Part shown: piece by piece, positions 43,954-54,395 of the stretch | Position numbering within the stretch: the stretch's first letter is position 1 | How the letters are laid out: every line of letters starts with the position of its first letter | Origin: Akkermansiaceae bacterium UBA3385 | GTDB taxonomy: Bacteria > Verrucomicrobiota > Verrucomicrobiia > Verrucomicrobiales > Akkermansiaceae | Length of the DNA: 64,000 nucleotides | Assembly: GCA_002358905.1 (NCBI GenBank) | Contig: DEPT01000070.1 | Coordinates: 1 to 64,000, forward strand | Reading direction: 5' to 3' | The notes under the pieces: model-generated | Told to the model about the DNA's origin: nothing | The model's database searches: none | Seen by the model: only the letters and a program-made list of their open reading frames with translations | Program-made: the position numbers and the translations under genes

Positions 43954-46900
43954 TTATTTTCTGCGGCGGCGGGCACAAAGAGCCACCAGCGCAGCCAGAC
44001 CCAGAGTGCTTGTCGTGGGCTCAGGCACCTTAAATTGCAGATACACCACCCCTGCGTCTGAATCATACACCAGCATGGTTTGTGTATCAACATAGTCACA
44101 GCCGGTGATATAGCGGTTTGCCTGGGTATAATGAACGCCCGTATTCCTTGTAGCCACTCCCCCATCAGCCACATCAAGGCCGAAGGTCACGCTGCTCACA
44201 TCACTGAACAGCACCAGTTGTTTTTCATATGTACCCGACGGCAGCGTATCATCCAACGTGGTATGGAGCGTCAACAGGTTCCCCTCCATGATATCCAGCT
44301 CCAGCGCGCCACCCATCAGACTTGTATGGCCCTTATATGTTTCATAAATAGCGCCACCGTCAAACGTAAGCACGTTGGCAGCCTTCACCGCACCAACAGC
44401 CTGCTGGTTGAGGGCCATATCCGGGTCAAACTGGCCGGTATACGAACCGTTAAATTCGCCAATCTTATGATGCTTCTCGGTTGGAGCCGCAGCAAGCAGC
44501 GTAATCTCTTCCAGCGAAACACTGGCAGAGGTCTGCATATCATGCAACTCATAAGCATATTCCGTTTCAGCTTTGCGCACCGACAACACCGCATCTGCAG
44601 CCACACTGACGGTGCCACCCGAAATAAGCACAGCTCCCGTTCCCAGGTTGGGTGATTCAGCTCCCTGGGGCTGGGTGGGCACTACGCCCGTGGAACGCAG
44701 CTCCAGCGATTCACCGGTCGCAATGGATACGTTACCTCCAATATCAACGGATGATTTCTGCCCCGCCACATGGATGCTGCCGCCGGTATACGAACCGGTA
44801 GTTACCTTAATCGAAGCATTATCGCCCTCCACCCGGAAATCGCCGGTATAATCCACGATGGAACCAAAAGTGGCAGTTGTCGTACCCAGACCCTTGGTAT
44901 CAGACACCACCACAGTGCCGGTTCCGGTAAGCAGCCCGGAATTGGATACCACAGCCTTCCCCACATCCTCAGTTTCACCGGCAATCACACCGCAAAGCAG
45001 GAAAGTGCCATTGTTGTCCAGTGTGGTGGTTGCGGCATTGTAGCCATTGCCCATCATGTGCAGCACTCGCTCTGTTGTTCCGTTGCCGGTGATGCGGACA
45101 TCACCCTCAATCTTATCAGCCGAAGAAGCAAGTGTGGTAATCAGCCGATTTCCCTCGTACGCATCCTTTACCGTAAAGTGCAAATCTGCTTCCTTGTCGA
45201 GCACAACCTTTGCGCTATCCACGTTTTCCGTAGCCCCCAGGCCCGTAGCGCTCTGCACCTCCACTACACCGCGCGAGATGACCGTACCGCCCGTATATGT
45301 GGAATCACCATTGAGCACCAACCTTCCATCACCGGAATGCAGCACGCCGCCATCCCCTGTAATGTCGCCACTCAGGGTGAATTCGACCGCTTGTCCCAAC
45401 GTGGAAATGAGCGCCGCCGTCTGCTTACTGGTTGAATCATGAGCCTTCCACTGCTCATCACCGTTTCCGTAAAGATAAATATCATTGGCAAGGCTCTTCG
45501 TTTCATCCTCTCCATAGCCGCCGATATAGGTGAGCATCAATGAAGAACCGGCATTCACCTGAACCGCACCGGAGCCCACAGTACCCCAGCCACGCAGGCG
45601 GAGCGTGCCTGCCTCCACCAGAGTTCCGACGGTGTAGCTGGTATCCTTAATTTTAATTTCTCCGCTGTAACTGTTCGTCTGGTCAAGATCCAGCGTTCCC
45701 TCGCCCACCTTGCGCAGCGCGGCATTGCCTGAAAGAAAGCCGGAATAATAGGCCTCATTGTAACCGTTAGCGGAGAGGAAGGTAACCGCCGTGGCATTCA
45801 CAGAACTATCCTTCACCAGCAGCATCTTGCTACGGTCAATCTCCGTTCCGGCAGTATAGGCTGTGCCGTCTGCATACAGCGCATCCACGGCGATGGACTT
45901 CAGGTTATGAGTATCGATTACCACATACGTATCCTCACCTTTCGTCACCTTAGTGGTCCCCTTGCAGAAATTTGCCAGCACTCCCTTGAGCGCACCCTCC
46001 ACTCCAATGGTGATGACGGCGCCCTCACCGCTGACCGTACCATTGTTGTAAATATGGGCACCATGCCCCAGATAAAGCTCAGCAGCTGAACCGGTCCATT
46101 CGATGTCACCCGTGCCGGCCACACCGGAGGATACAGAGGACGCACCCTTAGTGAAGTCTTCCGATGTACTGGTCCCCAGCAGGTAAAGGCGACCTTTCTT
46201 CAGCTCGGTACCGCCGGTGTAGGTATTGCTGCTGCCGAGGATATAGTGCACCCCTTTGCCGTCTTTGACAAGCTTGCCATCGTCCTTAATCAAGCCGCTG
46301 AATACCGCATAGCCGAAGCCGGTCGTCCCCAGGAACTGGTCATAGGACGTAGAGCCCCCCGTATATTCAACCGGCATGTATTCTGTATAATAGGCAGAAT
46401 CTTCTACCGTTTGCAGCGTCAGCGTGCTGCCGTTCAGCTCCACCGTTCCCGCACCGCTCAAGGAACGCAGCGTCAGATCTGCAGTGTCGGTGGTTTCCGG
46501 GTCTGTGGTTTCCTGGTCTGTGGTTTCCGGGGCTGTGGCGTTCAGTTTCAGTTTTGCACCGGCCGCCAGCACCATATCCGTCGCAGCAGCGTCGGTGGTC
46601 TTGGTAACCCCAAATGTCCCCTGCTGCACCAATATCGTACCGGTTGTCTTCTCATCAACCTTCTCCACCGAGCGGGTAATAAAATCACCCGCGCCCAGCT
46701 TAGTGAGGGTATTCCCCGCCAGCTTGATGGAATCCATATAGAGAGCCTCCTGCGCCACTACCTTAACGGAAGCACTGCCAGTGAGCTCCACTTTCGGAAG
46801 GTAAATCTCATTTACATTGGCATTTGTATCATCCGCGGTCTGCGTGCTTTGCCCCATGTAGAGAGCACCCTTGCCATCAACACCATTGCCGCAAATCTTC

Positions 46901-49900
46901 ACATTGAAGTCCAGACCAGCCTTGCCGGGAGTAGCAGGATCCAGCCCCGTTATCGAGAAACCGGTGAAGTCGACCGTCGTGCCGTCCGTCACGGTGATGG
47001 TACGGACATCACCAATCCCGCCCGTGCCGATATCGCAGGTTGAAATTTTAAGCGTAGCGCTCTTTTGAAGCTCAATGTTACGCCCGAAGTTCGAGCCGCG
47101 CCCGATTACCTCTACCACACCCTTACCGCTGATTGCAAGCGTCTTGCTGGGGTCCATATCCACATCGAATTTCCCGAGAGCCAGCACAACATGAGCCTTA
47201 TCTTCCAGGGAAAACGCGTCAAAACCTGTCACGATGCTGGAGTTCGCTGAATCCGTGTAACCGTCGGAGTTCACGGCACCCAGCGTATAAGTTGCTCCAC
47301 CCTCTGCAAAATGAAGTGTACTTTTTGCATTTTCCTTTAGGATTTTGACATGGTTCGACTGCTCCATACCGCCAAAGATGCCGCACTCGAGATCGTCAAC
47401 ATTAGGATTGTTGTACTCAATAATACCCTTACCGAGTTTGAATCCACTGTACAGATTTACCAGAACGTCACCATAAATCTGGGCTAGATCATTTCCTTCA
47501 TCCCATCCCTTACCAGGGGCCTCAACCTTGTTTGCCGTACCACTGATAAGATCAAGAACGACATCACCTTTCACCACACCTGCATTCGAGCCTCCCACCA
47601 GTATGGAAGTAACATTGGCCGAGCCTTCCATGCGCACATAGATATCGCCCGTGACAACACCATGATCTGTTCCTCCGAAAACACGCAAGTCCGGTCCACC
47701 AATAGTCCCACCGGTCAACACCATTTCTACGGCACGAGGACGCTCCTTTCCCTCTACCTTCTGTGTACCTATAATGTTGGCGTAAAAGCCGCCGGCAAAG
47801 ATTTCCCCAACTGTTCCACCATCTACATAAACATGTGCGGTGCCGGTCTGCGTCAAATACGGCACATTGCGCCACAGAGTTTCATCATACACCCAGACGG
47901 TCCAATCAACGTATCCATTTTCGAATCCCCACAACCGCTTCGTAACGTAACCATAATTATCATACACCAGCTGCCCGTGCCAGCCACCGCACGAACCACC
48001 GAAAATATTATAAATATGGCCCGACTTCACCGTCACAACACTCTCAGCGTCCTGATTACACCAGCGGGAACCACCAATGATGTACTCCTTAGCATAGTCT
48101 GTCTCGGGGATGCCATCGACATGAATTTTGTCATTTGTGGCTTTTGAGTCCACCAGAATATGGGTGGCAGCAGTCTGCGGTGTTGTCACAGAAGACCCCG
48201 GAGAGTCAGAAGTCCCCGGATCTATTTTATTATTGGTCAAACCGCCGATAATGGTCCTAACGCCGGAGCTGTCATATATCCACACCTCATGGTCAGCAGC
48301 AGCAGCCTCACTCTCCGCAATGTTACCACCAACGACAAGGTCACCTTTTGCGTCAGAGGTCAGAGTCACCACGATAGCCTTCCCATCATTAACCCTCTTA
48401 GCATTAGTCTCATTCACGATGGAACCATACTTGAAATAGGTGGCATCGTGACTTTGTTTGGTGGCATCGACAACGATACCCCAGGCCAGCGAAACATACT
48501 TGGCATCGCCACCGATACCCGAGGCCTGCGTAAACGTGTCGGTTGCTGTGCTTTCATACCGATGGGAGAAAGCCGGGGCATTTTTGGTCTTTCCCCAGCG
48601 CTCATCCCACTGAGGCATACTGACCGTGCCATCATAGATACTCAGCGTAATGGAGCCGTTCCCGTTATCCGTGAATTTTACCCCGTCTTTATCCTTCAGT
48701 CCACTCCCCAGATTTACACCGTTGATGGAAAAATTATCGGCTGAAAGCGCCGGCGCATACAAGACACCACCATCTGTTGAGCTGATAAACTCATAAACGT
48801 ATTCAGTATTGCCATACGTATCAACTCGAGTATCATAGTTTATCTTACCTATTTCAATAATAGTTAAATTTTCATTGTCAATATCAGTTACAATGTCCAG
48901 CGTAACAGTGCCTTTATTGGTGAGCGCACTATCAAACGTAAGATTTTTTCCGGAAAGAATGTAGGAACCGGATGCATTTACCTCAACGCCCGAGCCTATT
49001 GTCACCCCCGTCAAGGTCGTCGCGGTTGAAGAAGAAGTCAATGTAACATCAGACAACGTCACGTTACCCGCCGCCTTAAAATCTTTAAGAATGAGATATT
49101 GCAGTTCTGCATTTCCCTGAACCAGCAAATTGCTTGCGTTGATTTCTGCGGCCTTGATGTCATCTTCGATGGCGGCGTTATATACATCCTTCGTACCTCT
49201 GATACCGGCAGCATCCATCGTCACGCCGCTGAGCTTGGCATCCCCTGCATTGGATGATGCCGTGTAGGTAACACCATTCACACCAACCATGTCCAGCCCA
49301 CCAGTGTCACTCTTCAGCGTGAGCGTAGCACTATCATCAACTTCCACCGTTCCCTTCACCGCAATCTTATTGCTCAACGTGAGGGAGCCGGCCTGAATAT
49401 CCACATTCCCCAGAGCGGTGCCCTCGGTGGCATTGTTCGCCAGGCCCAGTGTTACATCAGCCTTACCAAGCTTGTGAATCCGGGTACCTGCAGCCAGACC
49501 GCCACCATCGGAATCAAGCTGATAGGCGGTTGTATCCGCCGTGAAATAAACGTTCCCAGGGGAAACCACATCCTTCACCTTGACCGTCTCCGTCGACTGG
49601 GTTTGGCCATCGGTCGTCAGGTCGCCGAAAATAGCCGCAGTATACTTCACACCTTCCCCTTGCTGATATTCGTCCCCACTCCAGTTACCGCCATTGCCGG
49701 TCAGAGTCCAATTCTCAGAGTATGAACCATCCCATACGTTGCCCATCATGGTGTGGATGTAGAGCAAATTACCATCAAGGACAATCTTATACTGAGAGAC
49801 ATCCAGCTTAACATCATTATTATGCGTCACGTTGAAGCTGAGATTGTCTATGGATGATACCCCGGTCATGATGTTGTAGGTTTGCATCGACTGCAACTCC

Positions 49901-52900
49901 TGAGAGAAGTTGAGATTCAGCACTACATTATCCAACTTGAGGGAATTATCGTTAACATTCAGCACCGCATCCTTGGAGGAGGCAGCATCCGTGCCGACAA
50001 TGGAGGAAATGGAAAGAGACGAACCGCTCTTGAAGGTAAGCGCGTTGAGATTGACCGCACCGGGGGCGTTCAGGGCCAGGGTACCACCGAACTCCAGGAC
50101 TACACCACTGGCATTCGACAGGGCTTCTGTATTCAGCAGGGTCAGAGTAGAGCCGTCATACACTGTTACTTTGCCCTTAAAGCCGGTATTAGCGCCGTAA
50201 AGCACTACTGTGCCCGGAACGTTCTCCGTTTCACTATCCGAGTTGCCCAGCACAATATCACCGCTGCCGGAGATGGAACCAGATATCTCCAGAGAACTGT
50301 TTGCCGAGGCAGAGTTCAGGGTGATAGTTTGCCCTGCCGCCACGGTCAGATTGGCATCAATACTGTTGCCGGTGTTCTCATAGTTCACGCAAAGACTGTC
50401 GTCTCGAAGTTTCAGGCCACCCCCATCAGCCGCACCCGTGATGGAAGAAGCGCCGGAAAGGGATATTGCATTCCCGGCAGACAAGGTCTGGGTCGTTGAG
50501 CCGATATCCAGACGGGCGCCATTCTTCAGTTCAACAGCACCGGAACCGGTTGCCATGATATCATCCGCACCTGCGCCCAGTTTCAGCTGGGCTTTATCCA
50601 GAATCAACTTACCATGCACCGCGCCGGTAGCATTCTTCACGGTCAGCGAGCCGGATGTTACCTCCAGGGTTCCCAGATCCTGCATCTTCGTCACCGTGGC
50701 GGAGCTGGAGTTCACCTCGATATCCACATCCGTGTAGCTCGAGCTACCGGTGTTATCCTGCTTACCGAAAATCTGCAGGTCTGCGATGGTGCAGCCCTCA
50801 CCGAAAACCAGGCTGGCCGCATCACTCATCACATTCACCTTGTGACTGTCATTATAGGTAACGCCGGGAGCATCCAGCGCCAGGGTGCCGTACAAATCAA
50901 CCACCGGGAAAACAGAAGAGGACACAGCCACCGAATCAGACGAGGTCTGCACATGCACAGTGGCCCCCTCACCGACGGTGAGTTTATCTACCTGAAGTCT
51001 GCTGAAATATACATCATTCTTCTGCGTATTAACGGTCAGGTTTCCGGCGGTTACTGTGCCGGTGTATTGCTGCTTCGCCGAGCCGCCAATGGTAATCGAA
51101 CCGCGTTTATTCTCTGTGATAAAAGTAGTTGTCAGATTACCGGATACGGATGCGGAGCCTCCATTCACCACAAGCTCCATCTCATTCGCCGTCACATTGC
51201 CGGTGATAGTGAGGGTACCGGCTGTCGAAGCATCGCCGGCTTTGACGGTCAATTTGCCGCCCACGGTCATATCTCCGCCAATGGTTGTGGTGAGGTTCTG
51301 GAACGTAGCATCCTTAACGATGGTGGCGCCGCCCAGCAAACCGACACTACCGGAGCCTCCAGCTGCCAGGGCGCCCTGCACCACAAGCTGGTTGTTGAAA
51401 GTAACGACACCGTTTCCGGGATTGAGGCTCGCATCCCCCAGCACAGCCACACGGGCACCGCTGAACTCATAGCCGCCATCGGTCACGCCAAGATTTGCCA
51501 CCACCATATCCTGAGTAACAGATATCTCGCGGTCTTCCGCGCCGCCTTCACCAAAATAGACATTGGAAAGAGCGGTGAATGCCTCGTATGTGGCACCGTC
51601 GGCGGAGCTACTCCAGTTTGCAGAACTGGTGTTCCACTTATCATCCGCAGCGCCTCTCCAGTACAGATTACCACCGTGCTCGGTGGAAAGATTAACCTTA
51701 CCGGCTTCCCCAAAAGTCACAGCGGCACTGTTCACCTTCACGCCGCTGTAGACAAAGTGTACATTTTTCTCATTCCATCCCACCAGGGTGCCCCCATCTT
51801 CGACGATGAGGGTCTTCACATCCATAGCCAGGCCGCGCAGGTCAAAGGTAAGGTCCGTCACGTTCAGGGTGCCGCTGGTCACCTTTATACCACCCGTGGC
51901 CTGAGTCTTCTCAAAGGTGATATAGCCCGAGAGCGTGCTCTCCCCGGCGAAGGTTATGTTATGCAGGGTAGCATAATCCGTGTAGGTACCGGCATGGAGG
52001 GACACATCGGTCAGAGTACCGACAGAGCTTCCAGGGGCAGCGGAAATAAGGTTATGCACGGTTACGGTGTCTCCCGTGATGGGGCGGGTAAGCTCGCCGG
52101 TCTCCAGTATCTGCACATTTTCCAGGCGACCACCGGTGCCACCAGCGGTGATTCGGTTGGCGCCTACGTCAAGCAATTCACCAGGAGAGAGTTCAATCAC
52201 CCCGCCCTGCACCGGCACATCGGGAGATTCTGACTTTCCGGTCTCGCCCTCGTTCTGCAAGGCTGCAGCAATGGCGCGCATAGAGAAGGGGCGCATCACC
52301 AAGGATGGCGCAGTAGTGGCAGCCCCGGCATCGACCTTCTCTTCGCTTTCAAGCTTGTCTTTTTCCTCTTCCTCCTTATCTACTTCCTTATCTGCGGACT
52401 GCGAGGGTGCTTCAGCCAGGAAATTCTCCAGCGCTCCGGCACTGGGGTTCATGCCCGTGGAGAAATCCGGCTGCAAAGTGGCAGTTCCTTGGAACTCAGC
52501 TTTCTGCGAAGGTTGCGTATTGGTTGAGCCAAGCGTGGTGGTCACCTTGGGCGCAGCCTGGCGGTACGCAGCACGAGCCCCGCCTACCCCCATGCCCACA
52601 GGGGCATAATAACCGACCAACTGGTGCTGCATGATGCTGCCCCGATGGGTTTTGAACAAAGCATCGCGATAAGCGGCCATACTGTTCTGCCCATGTTTCA
52701 TGGCTTCAGCAAAGCGAATCATCAGCTCATCCTGAACAGCAAGGTCCACATTAAACAGGCCGAACCCCTGCTCACGCAGACGGCGTGCCAGATTCCGCAG
52801 CAACGCCTGCCCTTCCTTCCCGTCCAGGCGGGCATCATCCTCCAGCAGCGCCTCCAGCAGCCACTGTTGCTCTTCCGGAGTCAGAGAGATTTCACCTTCC

Positions 52901-53376
52901 TCAGCAGCGGCCAGGCGGGTCAGCATTTCCTCCATAGCAGAGCTTCCCGTTCCCCAGTTGGCATTCAGCCAATGCTGCTTGTATACAGTTGTCCAGGCTT
53001 CCTCATAAGCCACCAGCGGAGATTTACCCTCTGCCTGCAACTCCTGAACCAGCTTCAAAGCCTCCCGGCGGAGTGCGACCTGGCGCGCCACACGAGCGTG
53101 ACACAGAGCGGCATCATCCCGCATATCACCGGCATCATCCAGGTAATCAAGCTCCTCATACTCACTGCCTTTCTCTCCAGTAACCCGGATGACACGAGGT
53201 GCGCTCTGCGGAGCCTCTCGGGGCATAATCCACCAGTAGTTCTGCACCACACGTTCCTGAGCATCGGCCATGCCCAGGCTTGCTCCGATAGCGGCAACAA
53301 AGTACTTCAACCAGCCCCGGCGTACAGGTGACTGAATCGTATCAAACGTGACATGTATGGAGCGTAGGCAATTCAT
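43954..53376 (-). CDS. Giant PEP-CTERM surface protein with PATR beta-helix repeats
   Basis: 3140 residues. The N-terminus has a signal sequence (WLKYFVAAIGASLGMADA, about 22-39), a helical domain (40-300), an acidic Lys/Glu segment near 330-350, and then a very long Gly/Ser/Thr-rich body with autotransporter-associated beta-strand repeats (YTGGTVISRGVVEV, YTGGTELKKGRLYLLG, YSGEIKIKDTSY). The middle also contains an aromatic, Trp-rich stretch (about 1810-1960). The last residues are VPEPTTSTLGLAALVALCARRRRK-like: PEP, a short hydrophobic stretch and a basic end. PEP-CTERM proteins are processed by an exosortase; none is in the window. A three-and-a-half copy repeat coding for PETTD lies at 46486-46538. 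Its surface role (adhesion, matrix) is inference. Confidence 0.88.
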   Translation of the reverse strand: MNCLRSIHVTFDTIQSPVRRGWLKYFVAAIGASLGMADAQERVVQNYWWIMPREAPQSAPRVIRVTGEKGSEYEELDYLDDAGDMRDDAALCHARVARQVALRREALKLVQELQAEGKSPLVAYEEAWTTVYKQHWLNANWGTGSSAMEEMLTRLAAAEEGEISLTPEEQQWLLEALLEDDARLDGKEGQALLRNLARRLREQGFGLFNVDLAVQDELMIRFAEAMKHGQNSMAAYRDALFKTHRGSIMQHQLVGYYAPVGMGVGGARAAYRQAAPKVTTTLGSTNTQPSQKAEFQGTATLQPDFSTGMNPSAGALENFLAEAPSQSADKEVDKEEEEKDKLESEEKVDAGAATTAPSLVMRPFSMRAIAAALQNEGETGKSESPDVPVQGGVIELSPGELLDVGANRITAGGTGGRLENVQILETGELTRPITGDTVTVHNLISAAPGSSVGTLTDVSLHAGTYTDYATLHNITFAGESTLSGYITFEKTQATGGIKVTSGTLNVTDLTFDLRGLAMDVKTLIVEDGGTLVGWNEKNVHFVYSGVKVNSAAVTFGEAGKVNLSTEHGGNLYWRGAADDKWNTSSANWSSSADGATYEAFTALSNVYFGEGGAEDREISVTQDMVVANLGVTDGGYEFSGARVAVLGDASLNPGNGVVTFNNQLVVQGALAAGGSGSVGLLGGATIVKDATFQNLTTTIGGDMTVGGKLTVKAGDASTAGTLTITGNVTANEMELVVNGGSASVSGNLTTTFITENKRGSITIGGSAKQQYTGTVTAGNLTVNTQKNDVYFSRLQVDKLTVGEGATVHVQTSSDSVAVSSSVFPVVDLYGTLALDAPGVTYNDSHKVNVMSDAASLVFGEGCTIADLQIFGKQDNTGSSSYTDVDIEVNSSSATVTKMQDLGTLEVTSGSLTVKNATGAVHGKLILDKAQLKLGAGADDIMATGSGAVELKNGARLDIGSTTQTLSAGNAISLSGASSITGAADGGGLKLRDDSLCVNYENTGNSIDANLTVAAGQTITLNSASANSSLEISGSISGSGDIVLGNSDSETENVPGTVVLYGANTGFKGKVTVYDGSTLTLLNTEALSNASGVVLEFGGTLALNAPGAVNLNALTFKSGSSLSISSIVGTDAASSKDAVLNVNDNSLKLDNVVLNLNFSQELQSMQTYNIMTGVSSIDNLSFNVTHNNDVKLDVSQYKIVLDGNLLYIHTMMGNVWDGSYSENWTLTGNGGNWSGDEYQQGEGVKYTAAIFGDLTTDGQTQSTETVKVKDVVSPGNVYFTADTTAYQLDSDGGGLAAGTRIHKLGKADVTLGLANNATEGTALGNVDIQAGSLTLSNKIAVKGTVEVDDSATLTLKSDTGGLDMVGVNGVTYTASSNAGDAKLSGVTMDAAGIRGTKDVYNAAIEDDIKAAEINASNLLVQGNAELQYLILKDFKAAGNVTLSDVTLTSSSTATTLTGVTIGSGVEVNASGSYILSGKNLTFDSALTNKGTVTLDIVTDIDNENLTIIEIGKINYDTRVDTYGNTEYVYEFISSTDGGVLYAPALSADNFSINGVNLGSGLKDKDGVKFTDNGNGSITLSIYDGTVSMPQWDERWGKTKNAPAFSHRYESTATDTFTQASGIGGDAKYVSLAWGIVVDATKQSHDATYFKYGSIVNETNAKRVNDGKAIVVTLTSDAKGDLVVGGNIAESEAAAADHEVWIYDSSGVRTIIGGLTNNKIDPGTSDSPGSSVTTPQTAATHILVDSKATNDKIHVDGIPETDYAKEYIIGGSRWCNQDAESVVTVKSGHIYNIFGGSCGGWHGQLVYDNYGYVTKRLWGFENGYVDWTVWVYDETLWRNVPYLTQTGTAHVYVDGGTVGEIFAGGFYANIIGTQKVEGKERPRAVEMVLTGGTIGGPDLRVFGGTDHGVVTGDIYVRMEGSANVTSILVGGSNAGVVKGDVVLDLISGTANKVEAPGKGWDEGNDLAQIYGDVLVNLYSGFKLGKGIIEYNNPNVDDLECGIFGGMEQSNHVKILKENAKSTLHFAEGGATYTLGAVNSDGYTDSANSSIVTGFDAFSLEDKAHVVLALGKFDVDMDPSKTLAISGKGVVEVIGRGSNFGRNIELQKSATLKISTCDIGTGGIGDVRTITVTDGTTVDFTGFSITGLDPATPGKAGLDFNVKICGNGVDGKGALYMGQSTQTADDTNANVNEIYLPKVELTGSASVKVVAQEALYMDSIKLAGNTLTKLGAGDFITRSVEKVDEKTTGTILVQQGTFGVTKTTDAAATDMVLAAGAKLKLNATAPETTDQETTDPETTDTADLTLRSLSGAGTVELNGSTLTLQTVEDSAYYTEYMPVEYTGGSTSYDQFLGTTGFGYAVFSGLIKDDGKLVKDGKGVHYILGSSNTYTGGTELKKGRLYLLGTSTSEDFTKGASSVSSGVAGTGDIEWTGSAAELYLGHGAHIYNNGTVSGEGAVITIGVEGALKGVLANFCKGTTKVTKGEDTYVVIDTHNLKSIAVDALYADGTAYTAGTEIDRSKMLLVKDSSVNATAVTFLSANGYNEAYYSGFLSGNAALRKVGEGTLDLDQTNSYSGEIKIKDTSYTVGTLVEAGTLRLRGWGTVGSGAVQVNAGSSLMLTYIGGYGEDETKSLANDIYLYGNGDEQWKAHDSTSKQTAALISTLGQAVEFTLSGDITGDGGVLHSGDGRLVLNGDSTYTGGTVISRGVVEVQSATGLGATENVDSAKVVLDKEADLHFTVKDAYEGNRLITTLASSADKIEGDVRITGNGTTERVLHMMGNGYNAATTTLDNNGTFLLCGVIAGETEDVGKAVVSNSGLLTGTGTVVVSDTKGLGTTTATFGSIVDYTGDFRVEGDNASIKVTTGSYTGGSIHVAGQKSSVDIGGNVSIATGESLELRSTGVVPTQPQGAESPNLGTGAVLISGGTVSVAADAVLSVRKAETEYAYELHDMQTSASVSLEEITLLAAAPTEKHHKIGEFNGSYTGQFDPDMALNQQAVGAVKAANVLTFDGGAIYETYKGHTSLMGGALELDIMEGNLLTLHTTLDDTLPSGTYEKQLVLFSDVSSVTFGLDVADGGVATRNTGVHYTQANRYITGCDYVDTQTMLVYDSDAGVVYLQFKVPEPTTSTLGLAALVALCARRRRK
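46486..46538 (-). repeat. 15-bp tandem repeat inside the giant gene
   Basis: Three 15-bp units GTCTGTGGTTTCCGG (one or two mismatches each) plus a partial unit, in frame, coding for PETTD/QETTD. A short in-frame variable repeat would change length without a frameshift. Confidence 0.6.
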
Positions 53377-53402
53377 GAAAATGAATAACAGTGTGAACTA
53401 TT

Positions 53403-53419
53403 CCCGCACGCGCAGCGGG
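53403..53419 (-). promoter_or_regulatory. 5' hairpin in the leader of the giant gene
   Basis: CCCGC, 7-nt loop, GCGGG, at the exact predicted 5' end of the transcript. A 5'-terminal hairpin may protect the long mRNA from 5'-end-dependent decay. Confidence 0.35.
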
Positions 53420-53425
53420 TGCGCT

Positions 53426-53453
53426 ATTATACTCGCTTTTTTCCATTTGGCAA
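53426..53453 (-). promoter_or_regulatory. Promoter of the giant PEP-CTERM gene
   Basis: TTGCCA, 16 bp, TATAAT; predicted start 53419, leader of 43 nt without a Shine-Dalgarno site. Confidence 0.6.
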
Positions 53454-53641
53454 GCTTAATCGTTTAGCCTGTAACGCACCCCCTGCATCAACATATTGTG
53501 TTTGATATATTCACACCACAATATATAGGGGGGGGCGAGCCCTATCCACAAAAAGCGACATCTTATCACCCTTGCTCACAATTTATTATAAACCTGTTAG
53601 CGCATCTTTCCTCTTTTTTTTCAAAAAAAATAAAAGAAAAA

Positions 53642-53663
53642 CAGAATTCGGGGAAAAATTCTG
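53642..53663 (-). terminator. Terminator of ppa
   Basis: 7-bp stem CAGAATT/AATTCTG with an 8-nt loop, followed on the minus strand by TTTTTCTTTTATTTTTTT. The rest of 53454-53641 is A/T-rich, with a weak dyad ATATTGT/ACAATAT near 53493-53523 and no gene. Confidence 0.6.
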
Positions 53664-53694
53664 CAGAAATAGCGCGGAATTCGATTATCTGCGC

Positions 53695-54192
53695 TTACTT
53701 TTTCTCTGCGGCAAAGCGCTCAAATGACGCGTCGATAATACGGCAGGCGGTATCCACGCCGAAAAAGTCACCTACTTCCGTCTTTTTATTCTGGAGCGTT
53801 TTATATGTCAGGAAAAAGTTCTGAATTTCCTGCAGGTAGTGAGGGGGCAGGTCCTCCAGCGTATTCACATGATCATATCGAGGGTCACCCACATTCACTG
53901 CCAGGATTTTCACGTCGGGCTTTCCTCCATCAATCATATCCATGCCACCGATGATGCGGCAGTCCACATAACATCCGGGGAAAGTCGGAGCAGAAGTGAA
54001 TACCAGGATATCCAGGGGGTCGCCATCCAGATATCGGGTATCTTCCACAAATCCGTATTCAGCAGGATAATAAACAGAAGAATACAGCACACGGTCCAGC
54101 TTGATGCGGCCGGTTTTCTCATCCACCTCATACTTATTACGGCTCCCCATGGGAATCTCGATTCTGGCCTCAACAATGCGCGGTGTACTCAT
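53695..54192 (-). CDS. ppa: Inorganic pyrophosphatase
   Basis: 165 residues from ATG 54192. Family I signature: IEIPMGSRNKYEVDEKTG, YYPAEYGFVEDT, and the metal-binding DGDPLDILVF. It hydrolyses pyrophosphate released in biosynthesis, in the cytoplasm. The in-frame start at 54210 would overlap the -10 element and is rejected. It is divergent from the tRNA-Arg gene. Confidence 0.95.
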   Translation of the reverse strand: MSTPRIVEARIEIPMGSRNKYEVDEKTGRIKLDRVLYSSVYYPAEYGFVEDTRYLDGDPLDILVFTSAPTFPGCYVDCRIIGGMDMIDGGKPDVKILAVNVGDPRYDHVNTLEDLPPHYLQEIQNFFLTYKTLQNKKTEVGDFFGVDTACRIIDASFERFAAEKK

Positions 54193-54200
54193 AATTCTAC

Positions 54201-54229
54201 ATCCTACCAACAGAGAACAGCCATGTCAA
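54201..54229 (-). promoter_or_regulatory. Promoter of ppa
   Basis: TTGACA, 17 bp, TAGGAT; predicted start 54194, ATG 54192 at +3. Confidence 0.65.
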
Positions 54230-54276
54230 GAAAGAGCAGATAAAAAAAGCGAATTGAGCATGTCAAACTTCTTCTC

Positions 54277-54305
54277 TTGACATACTGTTGGTGCTGTGGC
54301 ATCAT
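54277..54305 (+). promoter_or_regulatory. Promoter of tRNA-Arg
   Basis: TTGACA, 17 bp, CATCAT; predicted start near 54312, eight bases before the mature tRNA. Confidence 0.6.
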
Positions 54306-54319
54306 CTGCACCAGACAGC

Positions 54320-54391
54320 GGCCCTGTCGTTCAATGGATAGGACGGAGGTTTCCGGTACCTCTGATGTAGGTTCGATTCCTACCGGGGCTA
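54320..54391 (+). tRNA. tRNA-Arg (anticodon CCG)
   Basis: Full cloverleaf: acceptor GGCCCTG/CGGGGCT with two G-U pairs, D stem GTTC/GGAC, anticodon stem GAGGT/ACCTC around loop TTCCGGT (CCG reads CGG), 4-nt variable loop, T arm GTAGG-TTCGATT-CCTAC, discriminator A. No CCA is encoded. It has its own promoter and terminator. Confidence 0.95.
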
Positions 54392-54395
54392 TACA

